64,000 nt of DNA, taken from assembly GCA_035606945.1 (NCBI GenBank), contig DATNDR010000084.1, positions 1-64,000 of the forward strand, written 5' to 3'. The notes below the pieces were generated by a model that was not told where the DNA came from, ran no database searches, and saw nothing but the letters and a program-made list of their open reading frames with translations. The stretch is from GCA-003244245 sp035606945 (GTDB lineage Bacteria; Actinomycetota; Actinomycetes; Mycobacteriales; Pseudonocardiaceae). Positions 16,402-25,355 of this stretch are shown piece after piece. Within the stretch, counting starts at the first letter, position 1; every line of letters begins with the position of its first letter. The translations under genes were made by a program, and so were the position numbers.

Positions 16402-17553
16402 CGCGGTGAAGCCGTGCAGGTGATTTCGGCCCCCGACGGGTCCGATCTCCCCCGCCGCGAAGAACCCCGCCACGCCGGTGGTGTCGAGTCCTGACCGCAC
16501 CGCCAGGACGTCATGATCCGCGCTCGGGAACATGGTCCGGCCGCGCCCGTTGCAGGAGAACAGCAGCGCACCGCCCACCGGACCGGCCTCGGCCCGAAAT
16601 CGTGCGAACAGCTCCTTGAGGTCCTGGTCGGCAGCCGACGCATCGCGCACCTGGAAGCGGACGGTCCGGCCGACCTCCACAGCCTCCCCGATCACGATTG
16701 CACCCTGCTGCCGGTCGGCTCCCACGACGCCGCGGACGAGGAAGTCGCCCCGCTCATGCTCCTCGGCGTACTCGTCCATCGCGATCCCGATGTGCAACCC
16801 GCGCGCAACGGCCTGCCGATCCTCGGCAGAGATCTCGGCGACGATCTGCTCGAGCTTGGCCAGCGCGGGCACCCCGGCTAGCTCCCACAGCACGTTTCGC
16901 TCGGCCTTGGTGACGATCATCGAGGGACCGAAGGGGCGGCAACCCTGGCTGACGACCGTGCGGATCGCGACCGGACCGCTCAGCACGACTCCCACCGCAC
17001 CGGCCGGCACGCTGCGCCTGTCCAAGAACAACCGGCTGCCGCGTGGACCGCTGGCCAGCCCTCCGATCAGGGGCAACACGGTGGGGTCGGCGTTGGAGCG
17101 CTGCAGAAACTCCACCGCGGGGAAGGTGAAGGGATCGGCGAGCAGCACCGCGACGGCGTCGTCATCGCACCGATCCGGCATTCCGACGACAGCCGGGCCG
17201 TCGGGCGTGCGGACCAGCTCCAACTGCAGCGGGGTGCACCGGACGCCGGGTAAGCAGGCGGCGAACGCACTGACCGCTGGCACATTCTCGACGCCCCGGC
17301 CCGCACCGATCACGCCACCAGCGCTGCAGCCCAAGGTCGTATGGGCGCCGGCCAGCTCCATGGCGCGCATACCCGCCGTCTCAGCCATCGCCGGGTCGGC
17401 CGCGCTGATGAACACACACAGCAGGTCGGGGCGCTGGCCGCGCAGCGGGGCGAGGGCTTGAGTGACAGCGGACTCCGCCGCCGCCACCGGGTCGAGTTCG
17501 GTGGCCAAGCCGTCACCGAAGCGGAAGGTGAGCAGGTCTGCTGGTGAGGACAT
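16369..17553 (-). CDS. FIST-domain sensor protein
   Basis: A 394-residue cytosolic protein with an N-terminal FIST_N domain (LLCVFISAADPAMAE, then TLGCSAGGVIGAG) and a C-terminal FIST_C domain (RNVLWELAGVPALAKLEQI, LFSCNGRGRTMF, GVAGFFAAGEIGPVGGRNHLHG). FIST domains are small-ligand-binding sensory modules often tied to signal transduction. The ATG at 17553 has GGAG seven bases upstream and a plausible N-terminus (MSSPADLLTFRFGDG). Longer upstream starts lack a ribosome site. It is divergent from DUF2127. No partner kinase is adjacent. Confidence 0.87.
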   Translation of the reverse strand: MSSPADLLTFRFGDGLATELDPVAAAESAVTQALAPLRGQRPDLLCVFISAADPAMAETAGMRAMELAGAHTTLGCSAGGVIGAGRGVENVPAVSAFAACLPGVRCTPLQLELVRTPDGPAVVGMPDRCDDDAVAVLLADPFTFPAVEFLQRSNADPTVLPLIGGLASGPRGSRLFLDRRSVPAGAVGVVLSGPVAIRTVVSQGCRPFGPSMIVTKAERNVLWELAGVPALAKLEQIVAEISAEDRQAVARGLHIGIAMDEYAEEHERGDFLVRGVVGADRQQGAIVIGEAVEVGRTVRFQVRDASAADQDLKELFARFRAEAGPVGGALLFSCNGRGRTMFPSADHDVLAVRSGLDTTGVAGFFAAGEIGPVGGRNHLHGFTASILVFGAGGS

Positions 17554-17648
17554 GGGCGAACTCCGACCTCGCGAGTGCTGAAAAGCCCATTGTGCTTGCC
17601 CGACGCCACCGGCGTCACCCGTTCGGCAGGATGAGGTCGCCGGCATGC

Positions 17649-17675
17649 GTTCGCCGCCAGAATCGGTCCGGGTAC
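17649..17675 (+). promoter_or_regulatory. Possible stress-sigma promoter of the DUF2127 gene
   Basis: GTTC at 17649-17652, 17 bases, then GGGTAC at 17670-17675, 41 bases before the ATG at 17717. The spacing is at the upper limit for SigF/SigB-type promoters. Confidence 0.35.
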
Positions 17676-17716
17676 TTTGTGGCGGCGACATCCAACTCAG
17701 TCGGTGGTGAGCGTTC

Positions 17717-18589
17717 ATGGCGGAACAGCACAACGCGCACGGCCAACCGCCACCGGGGACTGTGCGACCCAAGGGAGTGCGGCCCCGGTTGCACTACGAG
17801 CTCATCGGCTGCGGGCTACGCGGCCACGAGATCATCGGCACCGACGTCGCGAAGATCCGGCCTGCCGACGACCTGCTCGTTCGCGAGCCCGGGGATGGGC
17901 TTCGCTGGTATCGCTGCGTGCGTTGCGACGCCTGGGTTCCATTGCCACCACCTGCTGCACCGACCCGTGAGTATCTACCCGAGCGCGGCAACATCGTCTT
18001 GCCGCTACGGGGACGGCCGCTGCGTGACCGCTATGTGCTGCGGCTGATCGCGCTGGACCGGGTCGTGCATTTCCTGGTGCTGGGCGCGCTCGCGGTGGGA
18101 GTGTTCATCTTCATCGCCGATCGGGCGTCGCTGAGCTCGACGTTCTACCGGGTCATGGATGCGGTGCAGGGTGGCGTCGGGGGCCCGAACGGGCACGGCG
18201 GCGGGGGCATCCTGCAAGAACTGCAGCGCGCCTTCGCCGCCAAGGCCTCCACCCTCTGGCTCGCGGGCTTGGTGTTGGCCGGTTACGCGCTGCTGGAGGG
18301 GATCGAGGCGGTGGGGCTGTGGTTCGCCCGGCGATGGGCCGAGTACCTCACCTTTGTCGCGACGACATTGCTCTTGATTCCGGAGGTGTACGAGCTCACT
18401 GGCCGGATCACCGTTACGAAGATCATTACTTTGATCATCAACATCGCTGTTGTCTGCTACCTGCTATTCGCCAAACGCTTATTCGGCCTGCGCGGCGGCG
18501 GCCGCGCGGAAGCCGCCGAGTACGACCACGACACGGGTTGGAAGGCGCTGGAACGCACCCTACCCGCCTCGTCACCGGCCCGATCCTGA
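17717..18589 (+). CDS. DUF2127 membrane protein
   Basis: A 290-residue protein. The N-terminal soluble part has a Cys pair (RCVRCDAW near residue 66). From about residue 100 there are four hydrophobic helices with the DUF2127 signature LLEGIEAVGLWFARRWAEYL, then a helix containing LIPEVYEL and the terminal helix NIAVVCYLLFAKRLFG. Function is unknown in the family. The Cys-x2-Cys with an earlier Cys (IGCGLRGHE) could be a zinc-ribbon-like module fused to the membrane domain. The ATG at 17717 is the first in frame. Confidence 0.83.
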   Translation: MAEQHNAHGQPPPGTVRPKGVRPRLHYELIGCGLRGHEIIGTDVAKIRPADDLLVREPGDGLRWYRCVRCDAWVPLPPPAAPTREYLPERGNIVLPLRGRPLRDRYVLRLIALDRVVHFLVLGALAVGVFIFIADRASLSSTFYRVMDAVQGGVGGPNGHGGGGILQELQRAFAAKASTLWLAGLVLAGYALLEGIEAVGLWFARRWAEYLTFVATTLLLIPEVYELTGRITVTKIITLIINIAVVCYLLFAKRLFGLRGGGRAEAAEYDHDTGWKALERTLPASSPARS

Positions 18590-18718
18590 TTCCGGTCCGA
18601 TTGCACGCGGTATGGCCTGGCGGCGCGGTGGTGTGACGCACTGCAACTATTGTTGGCGCTGGCGCGTCTACCCGTGGAAGCCAGAATGCCGGCGGGTAAC
18701 CCGAATGCAAGGAGTGGC

Positions 18719-20455
18719 GTGGCTGGTGGGGATCGACGACGTCGCGCGGTGCGCCCCGGATGGAATGGGGGCAGTACCCGTGGTGACCTGACCCGGCCGC
18801 GACCTCCCTCGGCGACAACCTCCCGGCGCGCTGGGAGATCAGCGCCGGCCGGGGGGACGCACGCCCGTACCAGCCGCGACCACCGTGGTCGGGACAGCCG
18901 GCGATCACGGCATCACCCAGCTCGCACCACGGCCGGCCGCTGGCTGCGGATTGCGCGCTGGGCCGTGGCGCTGGTGTCGGTACTGGTGCTCAGCGTGACC
19001 GGATACGGCTGGAGCCAGTATCATGATCTTCTGACGGGGGTCGGTCGGTCAGACGCCATCCGCGCCAATGCACCCAAATCGGCGGGTGGCGACACCAACG
19101 TCCTGATCATGGGTTTGGACAGTCGCCTGGACGAGAACGGCAATCCCCTGCCGCCAGCGGTCTATCAGGCTTTGCACGCCGGTGACCAGCAGGTCGGTGG
19201 GTACAACGCCAATGTTCTGATGCTGGTGCACCTGCCGGGTGATGGTGGCAAAGCTACCGCGATATCCATTCCCCGCGACGATTACGTCACCCTCCCGGGC
19301 AGCCCGGACGGCATCGCGAAGGGCAAGATCAAACAAGCCTACGGTTTGGCCTTCGATCAGGAGCACCGAAGGCTCGTGGCCGCAGGCGTGACCGACCAGG
19401 CCAGCCTGGAACAGGGCAGCCGCGACGCCGGCCGCGCCGAAGAGGTCGACACGGTCGCCGAGTTCTTGGGAGGCGTGCCGATCGACCATTTCATCGAGGT
19501 CACTCTGGTGGGCTTCTACCAGCTCGCGCAGGTCGTCGCGCCCATCACGGTATGCCTGAACGAGGACACCAAAGACAGCTACTCCGGTGCGGATTTCCAC
19601 CGCGGCTACCAGCAGATCAATGCCGCCCAAGCAGTGGCCTTCGTCCGTCAGCGCCGCGATTATGCTCATCCCCAACTGAACTTTACGGATCTGGATCGCG
19701 AACGCCGTCAACAAGCCTTCATCGCCTCGCTGGTCTACCAGCTCAAGCAGGCCGGTACGTTTCTCAATCCAGCACGGCTGCACGGCTTGATCAATGTGGC
19801 CAAGCAGAACATCGCCGCCGACACCGGCCTGGAACTGCTGTCCTTCGCCGAACAAGCCTCCTCGCTGGCCGGCGGGAACATCACCTTCACCACGCTGCCG
19901 ATCGTCCGTTTCGGGACCGATCCAGCGGGCGAAGATGTGAACATCGTCAACGTGCCCGAGATCCAGAACCTCGTGCACAACCTGATCGGCGGGCCCGTCC
20001 CCACGCCGGCTGCGGCGCCGCCGGTCCCGGTCGCCCCCAGACGATCGGGCATCGTGGACGTCATCAACGCCACCAGCCGAAACGGGCTGGCGGCCGGGTT
20101 GGAACGCGGCCTTGCCGACACCGGATTCACCTCGGGGGTCGCCAGCACAGCCGCTCGCCACCGGCGGACAACAATGATCTACTACCCGGATCCCCGGTCA
20201 GCTGAGTCGGCGAACGCGCTGGCCGCGATGCTTGGCGGGCTACCCACCGCACGCGACTCGACGGTGCCGGCGGGGCACCTCCTGGTAACCATCGGCGCCG
20301 ATTTCACCATGCCCGACGACCTGCCCACCGGCGGCGCGTCCGGAGCTGGCGACTCGGCGCCCCACACCGGCACGCCACCGGCACCAGGCGTCGCCGACCA
20401 CAGCGACGCGGTGGCCACCGGTCCAGGCAGCGGCGGCGTGCCGTGCGTCAAGTAG
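18719..20455 (+). CDS. LytR-CpsA-Psr (LCP) family cell-wall glycopolymer ligase
   Basis: A 578-residue protein. The GTG at 18719 is chosen for AAGGAG four bases upstream; longer starts exist. A basic disordered N-terminus of about 75 residues is followed by one membrane helix (WAVALVSVLVLSVTGYGW). The LCP domain comes next: TNVLIMGLDSR, NVLMLVHLPGD, ISIPRDDYVTLP, IDHFIEVTLVGF, and AVAFVRQRRD near residue 305. These Arg and Asp residues bind pyrophosphate-polyprenol in the family. A C-terminal LytR_C domain (SGIVDVINATSRNGLAAGL) ends in a Pro/Gly/Ala tail. It likely transfers arabinogalactan- or teichoic-type polymers to peptidoglycan outside the membrane. Confidence 0.93.
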   Translation: MAGGDRRRRAVRPGWNGGSTRGDLTRPRPPSATTSRRAGRSAPAGGTHARTSRDHRGRDSRRSRHHPARTTAGRWLRIARWAVALVSVLVLSVTGYGWSQYHDLLTGVGRSDAIRANAPKSAGGDTNVLIMGLDSRLDENGNPLPPAVYQALHAGDQQVGGYNANVLMLVHLPGDGGKATAISIPRDDYVTLPGSPDGIAKGKIKQAYGLAFDQEHRRLVAAGVTDQASLEQGSRDAGRAEEVDTVAEFLGGVPIDHFIEVTLVGFYQLAQVVAPITVCLNEDTKDSYSGADFHRGYQQINAAQAVAFVRQRRDYAHPQLNFTDLDRERRQQAFIASLVYQLKQAGTFLNPARLHGLINVAKQNIAADTGLELLSFAEQASSLAGGNITFTTLPIVRFGTDPAGEDVNIVNVPEIQNLVHNLIGGPVPTPAAAPPVPVAPRRSGIVDVINATSRNGLAAGLERGLADTGFTSGVASTAARHRRTTMIYYPDPRSAESANALAAMLGGLPTARDSTVPAGHLLVTIGADFTMPDDLPTGGASGAGDSAPHTGTPPAPGVADHSDAVATGPGSGGVPCVK

Positions 20456-20494
20456 CAACCTGCGCACGGCGGAGCCACCGCTACGGGACAGCTG

Positions 20495-21739
20495 CTAGCC
20501 GGCCGAGGAGGACATAGCAGTCCATTGCGACCATGGAATGGTCCAGTCGTAGTAATCACCGTCTCTGGCCGTTAATTGCCGGGAGGTACCGGTGACTTCG
20601 ACCGGGTCACCGGGCAAGACGGCGTCGTATACCGCCGCCGCGTTGGCCGGGGAGAGATTGATGCAGCCGTGCGAGACGTTGGTCCTACCCTGCTGGGCCA
20701 CCGACCACGGAGCCGAATGGATGAACTCACCATTATTTGAAATTCGCACCGCCGACCGCGCTTCAACGTTCTCGTAATGATATTTCGGGTTGCTCATGTA
20801 GAACACCGGAGACTTGCTCATCACGACATGGGTACCGCTGTGAGTTCTGCGACCGGGGTCGGAATCCAGTCCGTAACTGGCCGGGTAGTCGGCAACCTGC
20901 ACCCCGTTGGCGTAGGCCCGTAGCCGGTGCGTACGAGCATCGCCTCGCAACACGTAAGACCTGCCGATCGTGAACGTGGAGCCGATGTCCCGGCGGCCGA
21001 ATGCGCCGTCGCCCATGGCCAACCCGTAAAGCTTCGCAGTCACACTGACCCGGGTGTTGGGCGCGAAATAGGTCTTGGGACGCCAGTGCACCGTGGTGTC
21101 ATCCAGCCAGGCCCACGCCCCCTCCGTGGGAACGGAAAGTTGCACCGACAAGGCACGCTGCACAGCCGCTCTATCGATGATCCGGGAGCTGAACGTCAGC
21201 GCGATCGGCATCGCAATGCCGTAAGTCGCGTCATCAGCAACATTGAGCTGGGCACTGACCAACCGATCGGGGACGACCGTCTGGAACGAGCCGGTGATTG
21301 CGCGCGGCAGGTGATCGATTCCGGTGGCCGTGCCTGACCAGGTATAGGTCTTCGCGTATCCAAGCGGTTCAGTGGCCGTCCAGCTCAGCCTGTCCGGCGC
21401 GAACCGCCCGGCTACGACCTTGCCGTCCGCATTGGTCAATGACACCTTGTCGAGGACGCCATTGGTAACCGACACCCGTACCGGCGCGATCGGGCTGACA
21501 TCGGCGGTGCCATTGGTCGGCTGCGTGACAATCGTCGGCGACACGATCGGGACGCCGGGCAGATCCGGCCCCGCCGGCTGCCCCGACCCAGCTGACCGCG
21601 CCGCCACCTGGCCGTGGGCCATCGGGCTGAATGTCACCGTGATGCCCCCGGTGAGTAGCACAATCGTCGCGAGCACCCATCCCAGCAAACACTTGGGCAA
21701 GCGCTGCCGACGGCCGCCCACCCTGCCTACCCCTGTCAC
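20495..21739 (-). CDS. L,D-transpeptidase (YkuD) with Ig-like domains
   Basis: A 414-residue exported enzyme forming 3-3 crosslinks in peptidoglycan. The GTG at 21739 is chosen because GGGAGG lies seven bases upstream; a 24-residue longer start at 21811 lacks one. Residues about 17-38 form a signal anchor (LLGWVLATIVLLTGGITV). Two Ig-like domains follow (PIAPVRVSVTNGVLDKVSL and AMPIALTFSSRIIDRAAV), as in LdtMt2. The catalytic YkuD domain has EFIHSAPWS and the active-site motif SHGCINLS. A C-terminal Trp-rich extension (DWTIPWSQWTAM) matches the mycobacterial type. It is convergent with the LCP gene, another wall enzyme. Confidence 0.93.
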   Translation of the reverse strand: MTGVGRVGGRRQRLPKCLLGWVLATIVLLTGGITVTFSPMAHGQVAARSAGSGQPAGPDLPGVPIVSPTIVTQPTNGTADVSPIAPVRVSVTNGVLDKVSLTNADGKVVAGRFAPDRLSWTATEPLGYAKTYTWSGTATGIDHLPRAITGSFQTVVPDRLVSAQLNVADDATYGIAMPIALTFSSRIIDRAAVQRALSVQLSVPTEGAWAWLDDTTVHWRPKTYFAPNTRVSVTAKLYGLAMGDGAFGRRDIGSTFTIGRSYVLRGDARTHRLRAYANGVQVADYPASYGLDSDPGRRTHSGTHVVMSKSPVFYMSNPKYHYENVEARSAVRISNNGEFIHSAPWSVAQQGRTNVSHGCINLSPANAAAVYDAVLPGDPVEVTGTSRQLTARDGDYYDWTIPWSQWTAMSSSAG

Positions 21740-21939
21740 ACCGCATCCTCCCGCCGCGTCATCCCGAATCAAGAACGACGCGGCACCCAATGTGGTGTGT
21801 CTGGCCATCATGTGAGCGTGACCACTACGGCGGATCTCAGGTATTGAAAGTTGCGCCGACTAGGTCAGGTGGCCGGCACCGCATGCCACTCGACCGGTGC
21901 GCCCAGCGTGTTGTTACGCAGGAATGAGCAGGTTCGGCG

Positions 21940-22701
21940 TTATCGCCATACCGCGGTCAGGCCCTCGGAGCGCAGCCACATCCTGTTCAGGCGCCTACGG
22001 CGGTACTTTTGCAGGCAGCTACGTGAGAGCTCCGGCGAGTAGACATCGAACACGCTGCCCCGCCGGCCATGAACGAGTACGGCATGGCAGTCGACCTCGC
22101 CCCAATCATTGTCGACAGAGATCCACACGATGTTGCCGTGGTCTACGGCGCTGGTGATGTCGGCGAGCGAGGGCCTGCGGTGCTCAATGCACATCCTGGT
22201 TCGGAAGGAGCTCAACTCTTGCGCCGCCAGACACTCGTGGCGATGCCGCTGGAGCCGATGCGATGTCCAGTACTCGTCCCATGACGAGTCCCATTCGTGG
22301 TGGTAGTAGCGCCTGAGGTAATCGACGCCTTCGTGCAGGAACCGCGCAGGGTCATAGGCACACACCACATGCAGGGACAGGCCTTGCTGGAGCAGCAAAC
22401 GCCTGGCGCGGTCACGCTGGGCTCCGCAACCCGGCTGCCGACCAAGCTCGCGATCGACCCACCGGGTGTCCGGGATATCGGTGACCCCGAACACATACAG
22501 AATGTTCGCAACCACGCAGGTCAGGCATGAATAGTCGTCTACCTGATACAAGTCCAGCGGTCTTCGCTGAGGTAGGACGCCGGTCACCGCGGGCGACTGT
22601 ACCCGAAGGGCGAGCCACCCGTAGCCGTGGCACTTCGGCGCCCTGCCAACCCCGCACAGGGCTCCCGCCGGCCGGCCGGTTCCACACCGTGCGTTGCGCA
22701 T
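21940..22701 (-). CDS. Candidate C39-like cysteine peptidase, lower G+C
   Basis: The product has QVDDYSCLTCVVANILYVFG, like the Cys motif of peptidase C39-type folds. Later comes VDCHAVLVHG (possible catalytic His) followed by VFDVYSPE (possible Asp or Asn). The middle is rich in Tyr, His and Trp (YYHHEWDSSWDEYW). Stop is at 21940. Start is uncertain: ATG at 22701 gives 253 residues, GTG at 22587 (directly before the conserved part) gives 215. Base composition is visibly lower in G+C than neighbours, suggesting recent acquisition. No double-glycine transporter is nearby. Function is not known; the family assignment rests on the Cys/His pattern. Confidence 0.55.
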   Translation of the reverse strand: MRNARCGTGRPAGALCGVGRAPKCHGYGWLALRVQSPAVTGVLPQRRPLDLYQVDDYSCLTCVVANILYVFGVTDIPDTRWVDRELGRQPGCGAQRDRARRLLLQQGLSLHVVCAYDPARFLHEGVDYLRRYYHHEWDSSWDEYWTSHRLQRHRHECLAAQELSSFRTRMCIEHRRPSLADITSAVDHGNIVWISVDNDWGEVDCHAVLVHGRRGSVFDVYSPELSRSCLQKYRRRRLNRMWLRSEGLTAVWR

Positions 22702-22779
22702 GGCGATTTCCCGCTGGCCGCCGCGCCGCGGACGTGGTAGGAGGGCTCGACGATCGCCGCGCGAGACGGGAAGCTGGAT

Positions 22780-23769
22780 ATGGCCGAGCACGCTCGAAAG
22801 GCGGCGCGGCTGAGCCGCGAGAGCACCGCGGAATCCCGCGCCGGGGTACGGCTGACCAATCTCGACCAGCCCCTGTTCGACGACGCGGACGCGACTAAGC
22901 GTGACCTGATGGACTACCTCGACGCGGTCCGGGACCGCATCCTGCCGGAGCTTCGCGACCGGCCGCTGTCGGTGATCCGCGTGCGGCCCGGCCAGTCGCC
23001 GTTCATGCAGAAAAACGTGCCGAAGTACACCCCGGACTGGATGGCGACCATCTCCGTGTGGGCCGAGGCGTCCCGGCGCGACGTGACCTATGCGCTATGC
23101 AACGACCGGCGTAGTTTGCTGTGGTTTGCCAATCAGCGTTCTGTCGAGTATCACCCGACGTTGGTGCGTGCCGGGACGAGCCACCCGACGTATCTGGTGC
23201 TCGACCTCGACCCGCCGCCCGGCGACGCGTTCCCGGATGTGGTCCGCGCAGCTGTGGTGGTACGGCAGGTCCTGGCTGACGCCGGGCTGGCGGGCGTGGT
23301 CAAGACCAGCGGCAACAAAGGCCTGCATGTGTTCGTACCGCTCAACGACCGCGTGACGATCGAGGAGGCGGCCGCGGCGACCAGGGCCCTCGCCGCCCGT
23401 GCCGAGCGGCTCGACCCCGACATCGCGACGACGGCATTCATCCGCGAGGACCGGGGCGGCAAGGTGTTCCTGGACTCGACCCGCGCAGGCGGCGCGACCG
23501 TAGTGGCCGCGTACAGCCCGCGGGCACGTCCTCGCGTACCAGTGTCCTTCCCGGTCGGGTGGGATGAGCTCGACCGTGTTGTCCCAGGCGATTTCACCAT
23601 CCGCACCGCCGCCGCACTGCTAGCAGACCGCGACCCGTGGCACGAGCGGATGCCCGAGCCGCAGCTCTTGCCCGCGGACCTCATAGCGGAGGGCAGCGCC
23701 ATCCCGATCGCCCGGGTACAGGCTATGCACGAGGGAAAGCGGCGCGCCCGCGCTCGCCGCATGCACTAG
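22780..23769 (+). CDS. Stand-alone LigD-type DNA polymerase/primase domain
   Basis: A 329-residue protein of the archaeo-eukaryotic primase (LigD PolDom) family. Motifs are TYLVLDLDPPPGDAF (metal-binding Asp pair near residue 150), KTSGNKGLHVFVPL near 190, and SFPVGWDEL with the closing Asp-containing strand near 265. Also typical is the N-terminal ILPELRDRPLSVIRVRPGQS with FMQKNVPKYTPDW. In non-homologous end joining this domain fills gaps with ribonucleotides. Neither Ku nor the ligase domain is in this window, so it resembles the separate PolDom proteins of mycobacteria. Its stop overlaps that of the convergent anti-sigma-like gene. Confidence 0.92.
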   Translation: MAEHARKAARLSRESTAESRAGVRLTNLDQPLFDDADATKRDLMDYLDAVRDRILPELRDRPLSVIRVRPGQSPFMQKNVPKYTPDWMATISVWAEASRRDVTYALCNDRRSLLWFANQRSVEYHPTLVRAGTSHPTYLVLDLDPPPGDAFPDVVRAAVVVRQVLADAGLAGVVKTSGNKGLHVFVPLNDRVTIEEAAAATRALAARAERLDPDIATTAFIREDRGGKVFLDSTRAGGATVVAAYSPRARPRVPVSFPVGWDELDRVVPGDFTIRTAAALLADRDPWHERMPEPQLLPADLIAEGSAIPIARVQAMHEGKRRARARRMH

Positions 23770-24311
23770 TCGGCCGCCGGTGGGCCGGTCACGCGGATGG
23801 CTTTGCTGCGGAGGGCAACGCAGGTACCTTCGCCGCCGTCGTCGGGACTCCCGATCGTCACGGTGTCCATGCACGCTCGCATGAGCGGGACGCCGCGGCG
23901 GCGATTCTCGTCGTCGATCGGAGGACAGCGCCAGCGTCCGTGGTCCCGCACCACGACCACGATTCGGCACGGTCCGCCCGGTGTCGTCTCAACCTCACCG
24001 TGCACATCGATCAGCCCGGGCGGTCCCTGGAGGTACGCGTATTCGGTGGCGTTGCTCACGGCCTCACTGACGGCCAGCACGATGTCCTCGAGCTCAACCG
24101 CCGGCCAAGCCAACCCGGCCAGCCAACGCCGCAGCCGGTGTCGGGCCACCGAAGGCGCGACCGGGTCCGCCGGCAGCGCGAGCCGCAGCGGCCGACACGC
24201 CTCACCCGCGCGGTCAACCGGATCCCCGGAAGAACCCGGCGACGCCGCGCAACCCAGGGTCTCGTCGGGAGTTTCAGTCGGGGCCATCGCGGGCGCAAGT
24301 CTGGCAGGCAT
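23766..24311 (-). CDS. RsbW/SpoIIAB-like ATP-binding anti-sigma factor or serine kinase
   Basis: A 181-residue protein with a HATPase_c_2 domain. The N-box is ELEDIVLAVSEAVSNATEYAY at about 75-95. The G1 box is VRDHGRW, and a Gly-rich lid precedes GVPLMRACMDTVTI, GEGTCVALR. The N-terminal 40 residues are low complexity. Such proteins bind a sigma factor or phosphorylate a STAS antagonist; two STAS proteins follow at 24401 and 24980. Start is uncertain (ATG 24311 or 24287). Confidence 0.85.
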   Translation of the reverse strand: MPARLAPAMAPTETPDETLGCAASPGSSGDPVDRAGEACRPLRLALPADPVAPSVARHRLRRWLAGLAWPAVELEDIVLAVSEAVSNATEYAYLQGPPGLIDVHGEVETTPGGPCRIVVVVRDHGRWRCPPIDDENRRRGVPLMRACMDTVTIGSPDDGGEGTCVALRSKAIRVTGPPAAD

Positions 24312-24400
24312 CGGGATGTCCCGCCATCTGGATCAATCCGTCCACGGCGTGACCTCAACCACAGGGCACCGGCCACGGTGCCCACCACGAGTAGCCGGCT

Positions 24401-24814
24401 TCAGGCGGCCTGGAGGGCCTCCTCGACGGTGTGGAACAGCGCGAGAACATCGTCGAGTCCGGTCAGCATTATCGGACGGATCACCGGGCGAGTGGCGTCC
24501 ACCACAATTCTCAGCGGCTCACGCCGCTGGGAGGCAGTGCGGGTGGCATCGACCAGGGCCTGCAGGCCTGGCGAGCCGAGGAACGTGACGTCAGTGAGGT
24601 CGACCACCAGGATCCCGCCGTCGGGCAGTTGGTCGAACCCGGTGCCGACCGCGGCGCGAAACCGATCGATTGTGAGCACATCGATCTCCCCGGCCACCTT
24701 CACGATCAAGGCCGCCCGTTGGCCGTCCACCACCCGGGCAATGTCTATCCGCACCAGTTGCTCATTGACTGATCCGCGTCCATCATCGGACGCACCGACG
24801 ACGGGCTTCTGCAC
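24401..24814 (-). CDS. STAS-domain anti-sigma factor antagonist
   Basis: A 137-residue RsbV/SpoIIAA-like protein. The STAS core is VKVAGEIDVLTIDRFRAAV, then ILVVDLTDVTFLGSPGLQAL near residue 75. The Ser in FLGSPG is the usual phosphorylation site. A 20-residue unstructured N-terminus precedes it. It lies 89 bases upstream of the ATP-binding gene on the same strand, so the two are probably co-transcribed as a partner-switching pair. Confidence 0.87.
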   Translation of the reverse strand: MQKPVVGASDDGRGSVNEQLVRIDIARVVDGQRAALIVKVAGEIDVLTIDRFRAAVGTGFDQLPDGGILVVDLTDVTFLGSPGLQALVDATRTASQRREPLRIVVDATRPVIRPIMLTGLDDVLALFHTVEEALQAA

Positions 24815-24979
24815 ACCCGCACCCTATCCGTCCGCTCATCAGGCCGGCTGGCAGACATGACCTCGCGCTCTGCCGTGCCCGGCCGTCGTGGTTACCGCAC
24901 ACCGACTGAATGCCACCGCTTAGCGACGATCGCCGGCTCGGTGGTATCTCTCCGTCGCATCCGTCCTACCGTGCGAAGC

Positions 24980-25342
24980 GTGAGCAGTGGCTTCTCGGTG
25001 GACATCATGGGTCTACAGGTCACCGGTGACGGTCCCGATGCGCGCGTCGTGACCGTCACCGGTGAGATTGACGTGGTGACCGCGCCGGACCTGGCCGACT
25101 GCCTGACCACGCAGCTAGCCGGGAGTCAGGTCGTGGTGGTGGACCTCGATGGTGTGCGATTCCTGGGATCTGCCGGCGTGGCTGTTCTCTTCGAGGCCAA
25201 CGAACTCGCCACCCGCCAAGGCCGCGACCTGCAGCTGGTATCTCACTCCCGGGCCGCCAACCTGGCATTGAAGGTCACCGGTCTCTGCACATGCTTCACC
25301 TTTGCCAACAGTGTGCCGGACGCACTCAACCACGTCGTCTAG
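24980..25342 (+). CDS. STAS-domain anti-sigma factor antagonist (second)
   Basis: About 120 residues from a GTG at 24980 (start uncertain; ATG at 25008 and GTG at 24971 are alternatives). The STAS core is VVTVTGEIDVVTAPDLAD, then VVVVDLDGVRFLGSAGVAVL with Ser in the phosphorylation position of FLGSAG. It is divergent from the other STAS gene. The two share the fold but only moderate sequence, so they may respond to different phosphatases or kinases. Confidence 0.87.
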   Translation: MSSGFSVDIMGLQVTGDGPDARVVTVTGEIDVVTAPDLADCLTTQLAGSQVVVVDLDGVRFLGSAGVAVLFEANELATRQGRDLQLVSHSRAANLALKVTGLCTCFTFANSVPDALNHVV

Positions 25343-25355
25343 CCCGCGCGCACTG

